Assembly (NCBI RefSeq): GCF_001940235.1
Contig: NZ_MJIE01000001.1
Coordinates: 2,108,001 to 2,172,000 of the forward strand
DNA: 64,000 nucleotides
Reading direction: 5' to 3'
Origin: Hornefia porci
Lineage (GTDB): Bacteria; Bacillota; Clostridia; Peptostreptococcales; Anaerovoracaceae
The notes under the pieces were generated by a model. The model was not told where the DNA came from and did no database searches. It saw only the letters and a list, made by a program, of their open reading frames with translations. Position 1 is the first letter of the stretch, and every line of letters starts with the position of its first letter. Positions 25,260 through 33,762 of this stretch are shown one piece after another. The translations under genes and the position numbers were made by a program.

Positions 25260-26587
25260 GAATACAGCTTTCAGATCATTTTACATACAAAAGACTTTTA
25301 CGATTCGTATACCCGTCGATACTCATGATGATTTTCACATCGATTTATGGGGTTGTCGATGGGTTATTTGTGTCCAACTTCGCAGGTAAGATCCCGTTTG
25401 CCGCGGTGAATCTGGTGATGCCGGTGCTGACCATCATGTCGACGCTGGGATTCATGATCGGAACCGGCGGCAGCGCGGTCGTGGGAATCACACTGGGCGA
25501 GCGGGACCGTGACCGGGCGAACCGGTATTTTTCCATGTTCATTTATACGCTGATCGGCGTCGGGATTATCGTGACTGTAATCTGCGAGCTTCTGCTGACG
25601 CGGCTGGTGAGCCTGCTGGGCGCTGATACGGCGATGGCGCCCTACTGTGTCCTGTACTGCCGGATTACGATGATTTCCATTCCCATGTTCATGCTGCAGG
25701 TGGCGTTTCAGACCTTTTTCAATACTGCGGAAAAGCCCAAGCTGGGATTGTTTATAACGGTGGCCGCCGGTCTGACCAACATGGTGCTGGACGGCATTCT
25801 TGTGGGCATCTTTCACTGGGGCGTGGCGGGCGCGGCTGTCGCCACGGTGTGCAGTGAGTTCATCGGGGGAGGCATTCCGCTGATTTATTTCTCACGAAAA
25901 AACGACAGTCTTCTGCGGCTCGTTCCCGCCCGCATTGAATGGAAAATCCTGGGTCGCGCCTGCTTCAACGGCTCATCTGAGATGATGAGCAGCATTTCCG
26001 GTTCGCTGGTCACCGTACTGTATAATTATCAGCTGATGCGCTTCGCCGGCTCGGACGGCGTTGCGGCCTATGGAGCGATTATGTACGTCATGTTCATTTT
26101 CCTGGCGATTTTCCTGGGCTTCACCTTCGGATCCGCACCGATCATGAGCTACCACTACGGAGCCGGCAACAAAGACGAAATGAAAAACCTTCTGCGCATT
26201 GCCGTCCGGATTCTTTCCGTCTTCGCGGTGGCGATGCTGAGTCTCGGAGAAATCAGCAGCGGACTGGTGACGCGGTTCTTCGTGGGCTACGACGCGGAGC
26301 TGTACCGGATGACGCTCCACGCTTTTCGTATTTATTCGCTGGTCTTTCTTGTCAGCGGTTTTAATATTTACGCATCTTCCCTGTTCACATCGCTGGGAGA
26401 CGGTCTGGTGTCGGCGATTCTGTCCTTTATCAGAACGCTGGTTTTCCAGGTGATCTGTATCCTCCTGCTTCCGGTGCTGTTCGGTCTCGAAGGCATCTGG
26501 TGGGCTTCGGTGGCCGCGGAGCTTATGGCGTTCGCGGTGTCGGCGTATTTTGTGATCGGAAAGAGAAAAAAATATCAGTATATGTAG
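25256..26587 (+). CDS. MATE-family exporter
   Basis: The 443-residue protein has about 12 membrane helices with MATE features such as YGVVDGLFVSNFAG at the N-terminus and GTGGSAVVGITLGE after helix 2. Its start overlaps the permease stop by four bases, so expression is coupled. It differs clearly from the MATE protein at 14844-16223. Import by the permease and export by this protein in the same operon suggests handling of one compound or protection against its product; that is inference. Confidence 0.88.
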   Translation: MRIQLSDHFTYKRLLRFVYPSILMMIFTSIYGVVDGLFVSNFAGKIPFAAVNLVMPVLTIMSTLGFMIGTGGSAVVGITLGERDRDRANRYFSMFIYTLIGVGIIVTVICELLLTRLVSLLGADTAMAPYCVLYCRITMISIPMFMLQVAFQTFFNTAEKPKLGLFITVAAGLTNMVLDGILVGIFHWGVAGAAVATVCSEFIGGGIPLIYFSRKNDSLLRLVPARIEWKILGRACFNGSSEMMSSISGSLVTVLYNYQLMRFAGSDGVAAYGAIMYVMFIFLAIFLGFTFGSAPIMSYHYGAGNKDEMKNLLRIAVRILSVFAVAMLSLGEISSGLVTRFFVGYDAELYRMTLHAFRIYSLVFLVSGFNIYASSLFTSLGDGLVSAILSFIRTLVFQVICILLLPVLFGLEGIWWASVAAELMAFAVSAYFVIGKRKKYQYM

Positions 26588-26662
26588 GCGTGCAGGTGCC
26601 GGTGGACTCCGGTTTCCGGGGCGTCGGCGGACCCTGCGGCAGATGAGTCGAGGTGAGGACGG

Positions 26663-28255
26663 ATGAAGTATTTACTGGCTTATGACATTGGGACGACAGG
26701 AGTCAAGACCTGCCTTTTCGGGGTGGAAGAGACCTTTGAGCTTCTGGCGTCAGCCGGCCGGAGTTATCCTTTGTATGTGCTGCCAGACGGCGGAGCGGAG
26801 CAGAGCGGCGAGGACTGGTGGCTGGGGATGTGCGAGTCCACCCGGGAGCTTTTCTCCGGAACAAAGGTCAGTCCGGCGGAGATCGCGGGGATCTCCTTCT
26901 GTTCTCAGATGCAGGGTCTGGTGCTGACCGACGCCTCCGGCGTTCCGGTCCGGCGTCCCATGAGCTATATGGATCAGCGCGCTGTGGAGGAGATTCGGAA
27001 GGGTATCGCCTACGGGATACGGATCGCCGGCGCGAATATTTTCAAGCTGCTGCCCAGTCTGGTGATTACCGGCGCGGTCAGCAGCAGCGTCAAGGATCCG
27101 CTGTGGAAATATAAATGGGTCGAGGCGCACGAGCCGGAAAACTTCGCCCGGGCCGCCTGGTGGCTGGATGTAAAGGACTATCTGGTTTCTCGCTGCACCG
27201 GGCGGTTCACCATGACGGAGGACAGCGCTTTCGCCACACTGCTCTATGACAACCGTCCGGGGCATGAGGGATGGAGCGGAAAAATGTGTTCCATGTTCGG
27301 GGTCAGACGCGAGCTCCTTCCGCCGATTATACGGTCTGAGGACCAGGCGGGCGAGCTGTGCCCCGGGGCGGCCGGAGAACTGGGGCTTGCCGCGGGGACT
27401 CCGGTGTTCGGCGGCGGAGGCGACAGCAGTCTGATCGGAATCGGCGCCGGCGCAGTCGGCATAGGAGACACGCATATCTATTCCGGCACCTCCGGCTGGG
27501 TATCCACCGTGACTGACCGCCGTATGGCGGACACTTCCTGTATGATCGCTGCGATAACCGGCGCCCGGAGCGGACGGTTCAACTACTTCGCAGAGATGGA
27601 GACCGCCGGAAAAACGCTGGAATGGGTGAAGGATCATCTGGCTCTGGACGAAATCAATATCTATCTGGAAAAGAAGGATATTTCGCAGGGTTATGAGAGC
27701 ACATACAGGAGCCTTTATGATTATATGACGGAGACGGTGAAAGACGTTCCGCCCGGCTCCGGAGGCGTAATCTTTACGCCCTGGCTGCACGGGAACCGAT
27801 GTCCCTTTGAGGATCCGGACGCTACCGGGATGTTTTTCGGCATCCGTCTGGAAACCGGCAAAACGGAAATGATCCATGCGGTGCTGGAAGGCGTATTTTA
27901 CCATCTCCGCTGGATGCTGGAATGTCAGGACCGGAAACTGAAGACCTCCGACCCCATCCGCTTCGTGGGAGGCGGTGCGCTGTCTCCCGTTTCCTGTCAG
28001 ATGCTGGCGGATATCACCGGGCGGACGATTGAGACGGTACGCTCCCCGCAGAACGCGGGAGCGGTGGGGGCCGCCGCCGTGGCGGCGGCCGGCCTCGGGA
28101 TTCTTCCGGATCTGGACTGCGTGCGGAGCTTTATCCCTGCCGCGGCCAGATATTCCCCCTCCGCAGAAAAGCATCGCCTTTATGAGCCCTATTATCAGAC
28201 CTTCCGGAAGATCCACAGCGCGAACCGGAAGCTGTATAAGGGTTTGCGGAAATAA
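26663..28255 (+). CDS. FGGY-family carbohydrate kinase
   Basis: The 530-residue ATP-dependent kinase of the xylulokinase/glycerol kinase superfamily has the phosphate-1 loop AYDIGTTGVKTCLF at the N-terminus, the second phosphate segment IYSGTSGWVST and the adenosine loop FVGGGALSPVSCQML. The order and spacing fit xylulokinase-like proteins. No sugar isomerase or transporter is adjacent, so the substrate is uncertain. GAGGTGAGG precedes the ATG. A terminator-bounded candidate RNA follows downstream. Confidence 0.85.
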   Translation: MKYLLAYDIGTTGVKTCLFGVEETFELLASAGRSYPLYVLPDGGAEQSGEDWWLGMCESTRELFSGTKVSPAEIAGISFCSQMQGLVLTDASGVPVRRPMSYMDQRAVEEIRKGIAYGIRIAGANIFKLLPSLVITGAVSSSVKDPLWKYKWVEAHEPENFARAAWWLDVKDYLVSRCTGRFTMTEDSAFATLLYDNRPGHEGWSGKMCSMFGVRRELLPPIIRSEDQAGELCPGAAGELGLAAGTPVFGGGGDSSLIGIGAGAVGIGDTHIYSGTSGWVSTVTDRRMADTSCMIAAITGARSGRFNYFAEMETAGKTLEWVKDHLALDEINIYLEKKDISQGYESTYRSLYDYMTETVKDVPPGSGGVIFTPWLHGNRCPFEDPDATGMFFGIRLETGKTEMIHAVLEGVFYHLRWMLECQDRKLKTSDPIRFVGGGALSPVSCQMLADITGRTIETVRSPQNAGAVGAAAVAAAGLGILPDLDCVRSFIPAAARYSPSAEKHRLYEPYYQTFRKIHSANRKLYKGLRK

Positions 28256-28286
28256 TCTGTATACGGGCCTGCGAAAATAATCGCTC

Positions 28287-28315
28287 TTTACTTTCCGGGC
28301 CGGGTCGTGTAGAAT
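28287..28315 (+). promoter_or_regulatory. Promoter of the candidate RNA/leader before the hydrogenase maturation genes
   Basis: TTTACT (28287-28292), a 17-base spacer and TAGAAT (28310-28315) predict transcription starting near 28322, in the gap after the FGGY kinase. Confidence 0.55.
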
Positions 28316-28321
28316 ATTGAA

Positions 28322-28499
28322 AAGGGATGAACGGAAAGAGCAGAGGCTCTGCCCGGGAATCCGCAGTGCGGGCAGCCTGAGGGCGCTTGCGGACAAAAGA
28401 ATACCGCTCTGTACTGACCGCGAGGGCACGCCCCGAACGGAAAGGCGGAAGAGCCGCTGAATCTGACAGCTCCTGCGCCTTTCGGCGCAGGAGCTTTTT
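28322..28499 (+). ncRNA. Candidate small structured RNA or attenuating leader
   Basis: About 175 bases lie between a plausible promoter and a strong intrinsic terminator, with no coding potential. The tract has several short hairpins (GCAGAG/CTCTGC; GGCGG/CCGC) and the motif GAACGGAAAG occurs twice (near 28327 and 28434), each time followed by a hairpin. It does not match a riboswitch consensus that I can recognise. It could be a stand-alone small RNA or a leader controlling readthrough into the TM1266-HydEGF genes that start 80 bases further on. Confidence 0.4.
28469..28499 (+). terminator. Strong intrinsic terminator
   Basis: An 11-bp perfect stem GCTCCTGCGCC/GGCGCAGGAGC with loop TTTC is followed by TTTTT. 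It would stop transcription from the kinase side or from the candidate leader. Confidence 0.9.
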
Positions 28500-28535
28500 C
28501 AGACGCGTCTGAAATGCGAACGCGTCTGAAAAAGC
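28493..28535. promoter_or_regulatory. Palindromic operator-like site before the hydrogenase maturation genes
   Basis: GCTTTTTCAGACGCGT (28493-28508) and ACGCGTCTGAAAAAGC (28520-28535) are a 16-bp perfect inverted repeat with an 11-base loop. The left half also contains an 18-bp palindrome, TTTCAGACGCGTCTGAAA (28497-28514). The site lies 45 bases before the TM1266-like gene. Confidence 0.55.
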
Positions 28536-28579
28536 GCGAATGTGGACGGATGCGGAGCGGCGGTGAACAGGAGGAGAAA

Positions 28580-28837
28580 ATGGAAAAGAGAGTCGCTATG
28601 CTTGCGATCGTTGTAGAGGATAACGAACGGACGGAGGAGCTGAATCATGTGCTTCATGAGTACAGCGAGTACATTATCGGAAGAATGGGTCTGCCCTATC
28701 GGGACCGCAGTATTTCCCTGATCAGCATCGCAATTGACGGACCGGCCGACGCGATCAGCGCCCTTTCCGGAAAACTCGGACAGATCCCGGGGGTTTCGGC
28801 AAAGGCTGTATACGCAAAGCTGCCGGAGGACGCGTGA
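28580..28837 (+). CDS. TM1266-family putative iron-only hydrogenase system regulator
   Basis: The 85-residue protein has the ferredoxin-like fold of the NikR C-terminal/TM1266 family: a VAMLAIVVED first strand, HVLHEYSEYIIGRMGLPYRDR, and ISLISIAIDGPADAISALSGKLGQIPGVSAKAVY split across the last two strands. Family members are regularly found with HydE/HydG/HydF and are annotated as hydrogenase-system regulators, although they lack an obvious DNA-binding domain. GGAGG precedes ATG 28580. The stop overlaps the HydE GTG start (GTGA), so expression is coupled. Confidence 0.88.
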   Translation: MEKRVAMLAIVVEDNERTEELNHVLHEYSEYIIGRMGLPYRDRSISLISIAIDGPADAISALSGKLGQIPGVSAKAVYAKLPEDA

Positions 28838-29943
28838 ATCGCTTCTCTGTCGCAGCAGAGCCGGATGCGGCCGGCATACGGATTCGAGCCCTGCTGGACA
28901 GGCTGGAGCGGGAGCACAGCCTCAGCCGGGATGAATGGGTCTTTCTGTTTGAACATCGGAATGCGGAAAGTCTGGAATATCTGAAGCAGAAGGCCCGGGC
29001 CGTCGCTGACCGGTGTTTCGGGAAGGATATCTACACCCGCGGACTCATCGAATTTACCAACTACTGCAGAAATGACTGCCTCTACTGCGGAATCAGGCGA
29101 AGCAACCGGAATGCGGAACGCTACCGTCTGACCCGGGAGGAGATCCTGCAGTGCTGTGAGGACGGATATGCGCTGGGCTTCCGGACCTTTGTGCTCCAGG
29201 GCGGCGAAGACGCGTCGTATTCGGATGAGGATATGGTCAGAATCGTCCGGAGTATCAAAGCCGGATTCCCCGACTGTGCGGTGACGCTGTCTGTCGGGGA
29301 AAAAAGCCGTGATTCATACCTGCGTTTCTTTGAAGCCGGAGCGGACCGGTATTTGCTTCGGCACGAGACTGCGGATTTCGAGCATTACCGGCGGCTGCAC
29401 CCCCCGGAGCTTTCCCCGGAGCACCGAAGGGAATGCCTGTGGAATCTGAAGGAAATCGGCTATCAGGTCGGAACCGGATTCATGGTCGGAGCACCGGGAC
29501 AGACGGCGGAATGTCTGGCGGAGGACATGCTGTTTATCCGCGAGCTGGAGCCTCATATGGTCGGAATAGGACCCTTTGTGCCCCATCATGAAACGCCCCT
29601 GGCGAAGGAGCCGGGAGGCTCGGTGGAGTTGACTTTGTGGTGCATAGGCGTGCTCCGCCTCATGCTCCCGCAGGCGCTGATCCCCGCAACGACAGCCCTT
29701 GGAACGATTGCGCCGGACGGACGGGAGCAGGGGATTCTCGCCGGGGCCAATGTGGTGATGCCGAATCTGTCGCCGGTGGCGGTACGGAAGAAATATGAGC
29801 TTTATGACAACAAAATCTGTACAGGCGAGGAGGCTGCGGAGTGCCGCTTCTGCCTGGCAGGGAGAATGGAACGGATCGGGTACCGCATCGCGGTATCCAG
29901 AGGAGATCATCCGTCGATAAGAAAGGAAGATACAAATGTATGA
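28834..29943 (+). CDS. hydE: [FeFe]-hydrogenase maturase HydE (radical SAM)
   Basis: The 369-residue radical SAM enzyme helps build the 2Fe subcluster of the H-cluster. The [4Fe-4S] motif CX3CX2C is CRNDCLYC (Cys78, Cys82, Cys85), followed by GIRRSNRNAERYRL and the glycine segment LQGGEDASY typical of HydE. The GTG start at 28834 overlaps the preceding stop. The next gene, HydG, overlaps by 8 bp. It acts with HydG and HydF; no hydrogenase structural gene lies in the window. Confidence 0.96.
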   Translation: MNRFSVAAEPDAAGIRIRALLDRLEREHSLSRDEWVFLFEHRNAESLEYLKQKARAVADRCFGKDIYTRGLIEFTNYCRNDCLYCGIRRSNRNAERYRLTREEILQCCEDGYALGFRTFVLQGGEDASYSDEDMVRIVRSIKAGFPDCAVTLSVGEKSRDSYLRFFEAGADRYLLRHETADFEHYRRLHPPELSPEHRRECLWNLKEIGYQVGTGFMVGAPGQTAECLAEDMLFIRELEPHMVGIGPFVPHHETPLAKEPGGSVELTLWCIGVLRLMLPQALIPATTALGTIAPDGREQGILAGANVVMPNLSPVAVRKKYELYDNKICTGEEAAECRFCLAGRMERIGYRIAVSRGDHPSIRKEDTNV

Positions 29944-31351
29944 TATGATGTCGCCGCGCGCAGAGGAATTCATTGACCACGAGGAAATTCTGAAGTGTCT
30001 TGAGTACGGCGAGAGGAACAAAGACAACCGGGAGCTGATTGACGAAATCCTCGAGAAGGCGCGGCTCCGCAGGGGACTTTCCCATAAAGAGGCGATCGTG
30101 CTCCTGAACTGTGAACTGGAGGACAAAAATCAGGAAATTTACGCTCTGGCGGAGCAGATAAAAAAGGACTTTTACGGAAACCGCATCGTGATGTTCGCGC
30201 CGCTGTATCTTTCCAACTACTGTGTGAACGGCTGTGAATACTGTCCCTACCACCAGCGGAACAAAGATATCCCGCGGAAAAAACTGACGCAGCAGGAAAT
30301 CCGGGACGAGGTGATCGCTCTGCAGGATATGGGACACAAAAGGCTGGCCATCGAAGCCGGAGAGGATCCGGTGAACAATCCCATCGAGTACATCCTGGAG
30401 TCCATCAAAACGATCTACAGCATAAAACACAAGAACGGCGCAATCCGCCGTGTGAATGTGAACATCGCCGCTACGACGCCTGAGAATTACAGGAAACTGA
30501 AGGACGCAGGAATCGGAACGTATATTTTGTTCCAGGAAACCTATCACAAGGAAAACTACGAACGGCTGCACCCCACGGGACCCAAGCACGACTATGCCTG
30601 GCACACGGAGGCGATGGACCGGGCCATGGACGCCGGCATTGACGATGTGGGGCTGGGCGTGCTGTTCGGCCTGAACAATTACAAATATGATTTTGTCGGG
30701 ATTCTGATGCATGCGGAGCATCTGGAGGGGGCGAAGGGATGCGGCCCGCACACCATCAGTGTTCCGAGGGTGCGCCCGGCGGATGATATCGATCCGGAGG
30801 TGTTCGACAACAGCATTTCTGACGAGACCTTTGCGAAAATCGTCGCCTGCATCCGCATCGCGGTGCCGTACACCGGGATGATCGTCTCCACCCGGGAAAG
30901 CCAGAAAACCCGGGAGCGCGTGCTGCATCTGGGGATTTCGCAGATCAGCGGAGGCTCCAGAACCAGTGTCGGCGGATATGTGAACGAGGAGCGTCACGAT
31001 GAAACCGCGCAGTTCGATGTCAACGATCTGCGGACGCTGGACGAGGTGGTGAACTGGCTGATGAGGATGGGCTACGTCCCCAGCTTCTGCACGGCGTGTT
31101 ACCGCGAGGGGCGCACCGGCGACCGGTTCATGTCCCTTCTGAAGAGCGGTCAGATTGTCAACTGCTGTCATCCCAACGCACTCATGACCCTGAAGGAGTA
31201 TCTGGAGGATTATGCCTCTCCGGGAACAAAGGAAATCGGGGACGCGCTGATCGCGCGCGAGCTCGACGTAATCACAAACCCCGCAGTGAGGGAAAAGTGC
31301 GAAGATTACCTGAACAACATTCACACAGGCAAAAGAGATTTCAGATTCTAA
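29936..31351 (+). CDS. hydG: [FeFe]-hydrogenase maturase HydG (tyrosine lyase)
   Basis: The 471-residue radical SAM enzyme cleaves tyrosine to p-cresol and dehydroglycine and makes the CO and CN ligands of the H-cluster. The N-terminal CX3CX2C is CVNGCEYC (Cys96, Cys100, Cys103). The HydG-specific C-terminal cluster motif CX2CX22C is present in FCTACYREGRTGDRF and the following QIVNCC. That motif separates HydG from the thiamine enzyme ThiH. It overlaps hydE by 8 bp and is followed by a 273-bp repeat-filled gap before hydF. Confidence 0.97.
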   Translation: MYDMMSPRAEEFIDHEEILKCLEYGERNKDNRELIDEILEKARLRRGLSHKEAIVLLNCELEDKNQEIYALAEQIKKDFYGNRIVMFAPLYLSNYCVNGCEYCPYHQRNKDIPRKKLTQQEIRDEVIALQDMGHKRLAIEAGEDPVNNPIEYILESIKTIYSIKHKNGAIRRVNVNIAATTPENYRKLKDAGIGTYILFQETYHKENYERLHPTGPKHDYAWHTEAMDRAMDAGIDDVGLGVLFGLNNYKYDFVGILMHAEHLEGAKGCGPHTISVPRVRPADDIDPEVFDNSISDETFAKIVACIRIAVPYTGMIVSTRESQKTRERVLHLGISQISGGSRTSVGGYVNEERHDETAQFDVNDLRTLDEVVNWLMRMGYVPSFCTACYREGRTGDRFMSLLKSGQIVNCCHPNALMTLKEYLEDYASPGTKEIGDALIARELDVITNPAVREKCEDYLNNIHTGKRDFRF

Positions 31352-31624
31352 AACTGGGGCGCCGGCCGGGACGGCCGGGACATAATGACGCCGCGACGAC
31401 CTGCGACATGGGCGCGACGACGCGCCGACCTGCGCGACAGTACGCCGCGCTGACCTGCGACATGGGCGCGACGACGCGCCGACTTGCGCGGCAGTACACC
31501 GCGCGCCGCGTCGACCTGCGACAGGGCGTGACACCGCGCCGACTTGCACGGCAGTACGCCGCGCCGACGAAGGCTCGCGAAATCGGGATATACAAAAAGC
31601 CCCGGTGCACGACGGGAGGAATAT
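31352..31624. repeat. GC-rich imperfect tandem repeats between hydG and hydF
   Basis: A unit containing GACCTGCGACATGGGCGCGA begins at 31398 and recurs at 31452 (period 54) and, more diverged, near 31512. The core array spans about 31388-31568. Open frames through it are low-complexity and show no family resemblance. The hydF ribosome binding site (GGGAGGA) follows directly. Confidence 0.75.
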
Positions 31625-32902
31625 ATGAGCTTGAATGACACACCATCCGGTGAACGGATCCATATCGGCTTCTTCGGCCGCCGAAACGCCGGGAAATCCA
31701 GCATTGTCAACGGTATCACAGATCAGAAGATGTCCATCGTTTCCGACCGGGAAGGAACGACGACAGACCCTGTGTACAAGGCCATGGAGCTGCTGCCTCT
31801 GGGACCGGTTGTAATTATTGACACGCCGGGGTTTGACGATGAAGGGACTCTCGGCGAGCTTCGGGTCGCAAAAACCCGAGAAGCATTACGCAAAACAGAC
31901 ATCGCGGTTCTTGTTATTGACGGCGTCCGTGGGGAAACGCCGGAGGACAGGGAACTTCAGCAGCTCTTTATCAAGGAGGGGATCCCATTCATCGTCGTGT
32001 ATAACAAGGCAGACCTGATGGATCCGGCTGCGGTCGCTGAAATCGAGGACTGTCGCGAAACCGGAACGGCCGACGGCCCCGCAGACGGTGAAATGACAAT
32101 TGACGAGGAGCAGCCGGTGATTCTTTGTGCCAGCGCAGAGACGGGCCGGGGAATCCTCAAGCTGAAAGAGACACTGGCCGCTCTGTCGCCGAAAAAGTCA
32201 GATGCGCCTCCGCTGGTCAGTGATTTGCTTGCTCCAAATGATCTTGTGGTGCTGGTAATACCTATTGACGAGTCGGCGCCGAAGGGCCGCCTGATCCTGC
32301 CCCAGCAGCAGGCGGTGCGTGACATTTTGGATGCGGGCGCCATTGCCCTTGCCTGCCGGGAGATGGAGCTTACGGAAACGCTGAAGCGTCTGGGCCGTCC
32401 GCCGGAGCTGGTGATCACAGACAGCCAGGCATTTAAGGCTGTTGCGGAAATCGTTCCGGAATCCGTGCCGCTGACATCTTTCTCGATTCTGATGGCGAGG
32501 CACAAAGGCTTTCTGGATGCGGCTCTTGCCGCGGTGCCGGCTGTCGGCAGACTTTCTGACGGCGATCGGGTTCTGATTGCGGAAGGATGTACGCATCACA
32601 GACAGTGCAACGATATCGGCACGGTAAAAATTCCCCGCTGGCTCCGCGCATACTCTGGCGCAAATATTGAGGTGGAGACCTGCTCCGGGCGCGAATTTCC
32701 GGAAAACCCTGACGGATACCGCCTGGTGGTCCACTGCGGCGGCTGTATGCTGAACGAGCGGGAGGTTCAAAGCCGTATGCGGCAGACCGTATCACAGGGT
32801 GTGCCGTTCATCAATTACGGCGTACTTATCGCACTTGCGACAGGAATTCTTCCGCGCAGCATCCGCGCGCTGAATAAAAGCGTACCCGCTGAAACGCACT
32901 GA
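31625..32902 (+). CDS. hydF: [FeFe]-hydrogenase maturase HydF (GTPase scaffold)
   Basis: The 425-residue protein carries an N-terminal GTPase domain with P-loop GRRNAGKSS, switch DTPGFDDEG and NKAD, a central dimerisation domain and a C-terminal [4Fe-4S] domain. The cluster ligands follow the HydF pattern CxH...CxxC: CTHHRQC and, about 50 residues later, HCGGCML. HydF holds the 2Fe precursor and delivers it to the hydrogenase. ATG 31625 follows GGGAGGA; an earlier in-frame start at 31544 would add residues encoded by the repeat tract and is rejected. Confidence 0.96.
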   Translation: MSLNDTPSGERIHIGFFGRRNAGKSSIVNGITDQKMSIVSDREGTTTDPVYKAMELLPLGPVVIIDTPGFDDEGTLGELRVAKTREALRKTDIAVLVIDGVRGETPEDRELQQLFIKEGIPFIVVYNKADLMDPAAVAEIEDCRETGTADGPADGEMTIDEEQPVILCASAETGRGILKLKETLAALSPKKSDAPPLVSDLLAPNDLVVLVIPIDESAPKGRLILPQQQAVRDILDAGAIALACREMELTETLKRLGRPPELVITDSQAFKAVAEIVPESVPLTSFSILMARHKGFLDAALAAVPAVGRLSDGDRVLIAEGCTHHRQCNDIGTVKIPRWLRAYSGANIEVETCSGREFPENPDGYRLVVHCGGCMLNEREVQSRMRQTVSQGVPFINYGVLIALATGILPRSIRALNKSVPAETH

Positions 32903-32932
32903 AACCCGCTGAAGAGCATGCCGACAGCCCGG

Positions 32933-33093
32933 AAAACCCTTTCGACGAGGTGAACCCATAACCCGGAATTCGTGCCGCCGGCTGGGTCGCGAGCGGAGAA
33001 ATCCGAAAACCCTTTCGACGAGGTGAACCCATAACCCGGCGCCGCACCACCGACCGAACCGTGGGTGCAGAATCCAAAAACCCTTTCGACGAG
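32933..33093. repeat. Spaced 34-bp direct repeats (CRISPR-like spacing, no cas genes)
   Basis: Two identical 34-bp copies lie at 32933-32966 and 33006-33039; the first 17 bases recur at 33077-33093. The two intervals are 39 and 37 bases. The repeat starts AAAACCCTTTCGACGAGGTG. The intervals resemble each other next to each following repeat (AGAAATCCG and AGAATCCAA), which is unlike independent CRISPR spacers. No cas gene is in the window. Confidence 0.75.
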
Positions 33094-33162
33094 ACTGAAT
33101 GTCAAATATCAAATCGCAAATTAACGATTACAAACCCGCTTAAAAGACCCTTGTTCGGAAAA

Positions 33163-33398
33163 TCTGCCACAAAATCGAAAAAAATCCAAAAATGTGGCAG
33201 AGTTTGCGTTGCACATTTACATTTTTTACCATCTAAGCCTGTGAAATACACATATAGGATAAATTTTGTGTTATATTTTTGTTAAAACGCAGTACGAATG
33301 ACTTATTTTCGATACTCCAATTTTGCAATATATGTTATACATAGTAAAAACGCCATGAAATCTGCCACATTTCTCGAAAAAAACCAAAAATGTTGCAG
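33163..33398. repeat. Two related dyad elements with A-rich loops
   Basis: At 33163-33201 TCTGCCACA faces TGTGGCAGA across a 21-base A-rich loop. A similar element at 33361-33398 has TCTGCCACA facing TGTTGCAG. The loops share GAAAAAAA and CCAAAAA blocks. The pair may be regulatory sites or members of a small interspersed repeat family. Confidence 0.6.
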
Positions 33399-33731
33399 GG
33401 CTGACCGCCCTCTAACTCGTCCGGGATCGTTCAAGGTTGTCCGGCTCTGTTCTGAATCTTAAACCGGAAACTGCCTGGCGCTGTGCACCGCCGACTCTTT
33501 TTATCTTGTACCTGCATGCAACTATATTTCTATTCGTGTATACGACCATATACCCGTACATACACTCATGCATTCATATACCTATCTGGAACTGCATGAG
33601 TGCATAGCCGTGGTTTTTAATACTTTTGGGCCATCAGCATTTCGCGTATATTCGGATGCGAAACCATGCGGTAAACCTATACGGCAATGGAAAGAAGTGT
33701 CGGGATAACTCCGACACACTGAAAAAGGGGG

Positions 33732-33760
33732 TTGACAGTTCAACCGCCGTCTGTTATGAT
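33732..33760 (+). promoter_or_regulatory. Consensus promoter of the fatty acid synthesis operon
   Basis: TTGACA (33732-33737), 17 bases, TATGAT (33755-33760) form a near-ideal sigma-A promoter. The predicted transcription start falls inside the palindrome at 33763-33804, about 175 bases before acpP. Confidence 0.85.
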
Positions 33761-33762
33761 AC

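Noticed and set aside
28322..28470. Possible glycine, cobalamin, c-di-GMP or SRP-type RNA
   Set aside because: Short stretches recall glycine riboswitch segments, but the diagnostic cores of these RNA classes are not present, so only a generic structured RNA is reported.
31096..31638. Open frames across the hydG-hydF repeat tract
   Set aside because: They exist only because the repeat unit length is a multiple of three and GC-rich; hydG and hydF have well-defined ends and starts.
32933..33093. True CRISPR array
   Set aside because: There are only two full repeats, the intervals share sequence next to the repeats, and no cas genes are visible; kept as a repeat with CRISPR-like spacing.
33061..33285. 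74-codon open frame in the gap after hydF
   Set aside because: It has no ribosome binding site, starts inside the repeats and spans the dyad element; no family is recognised.
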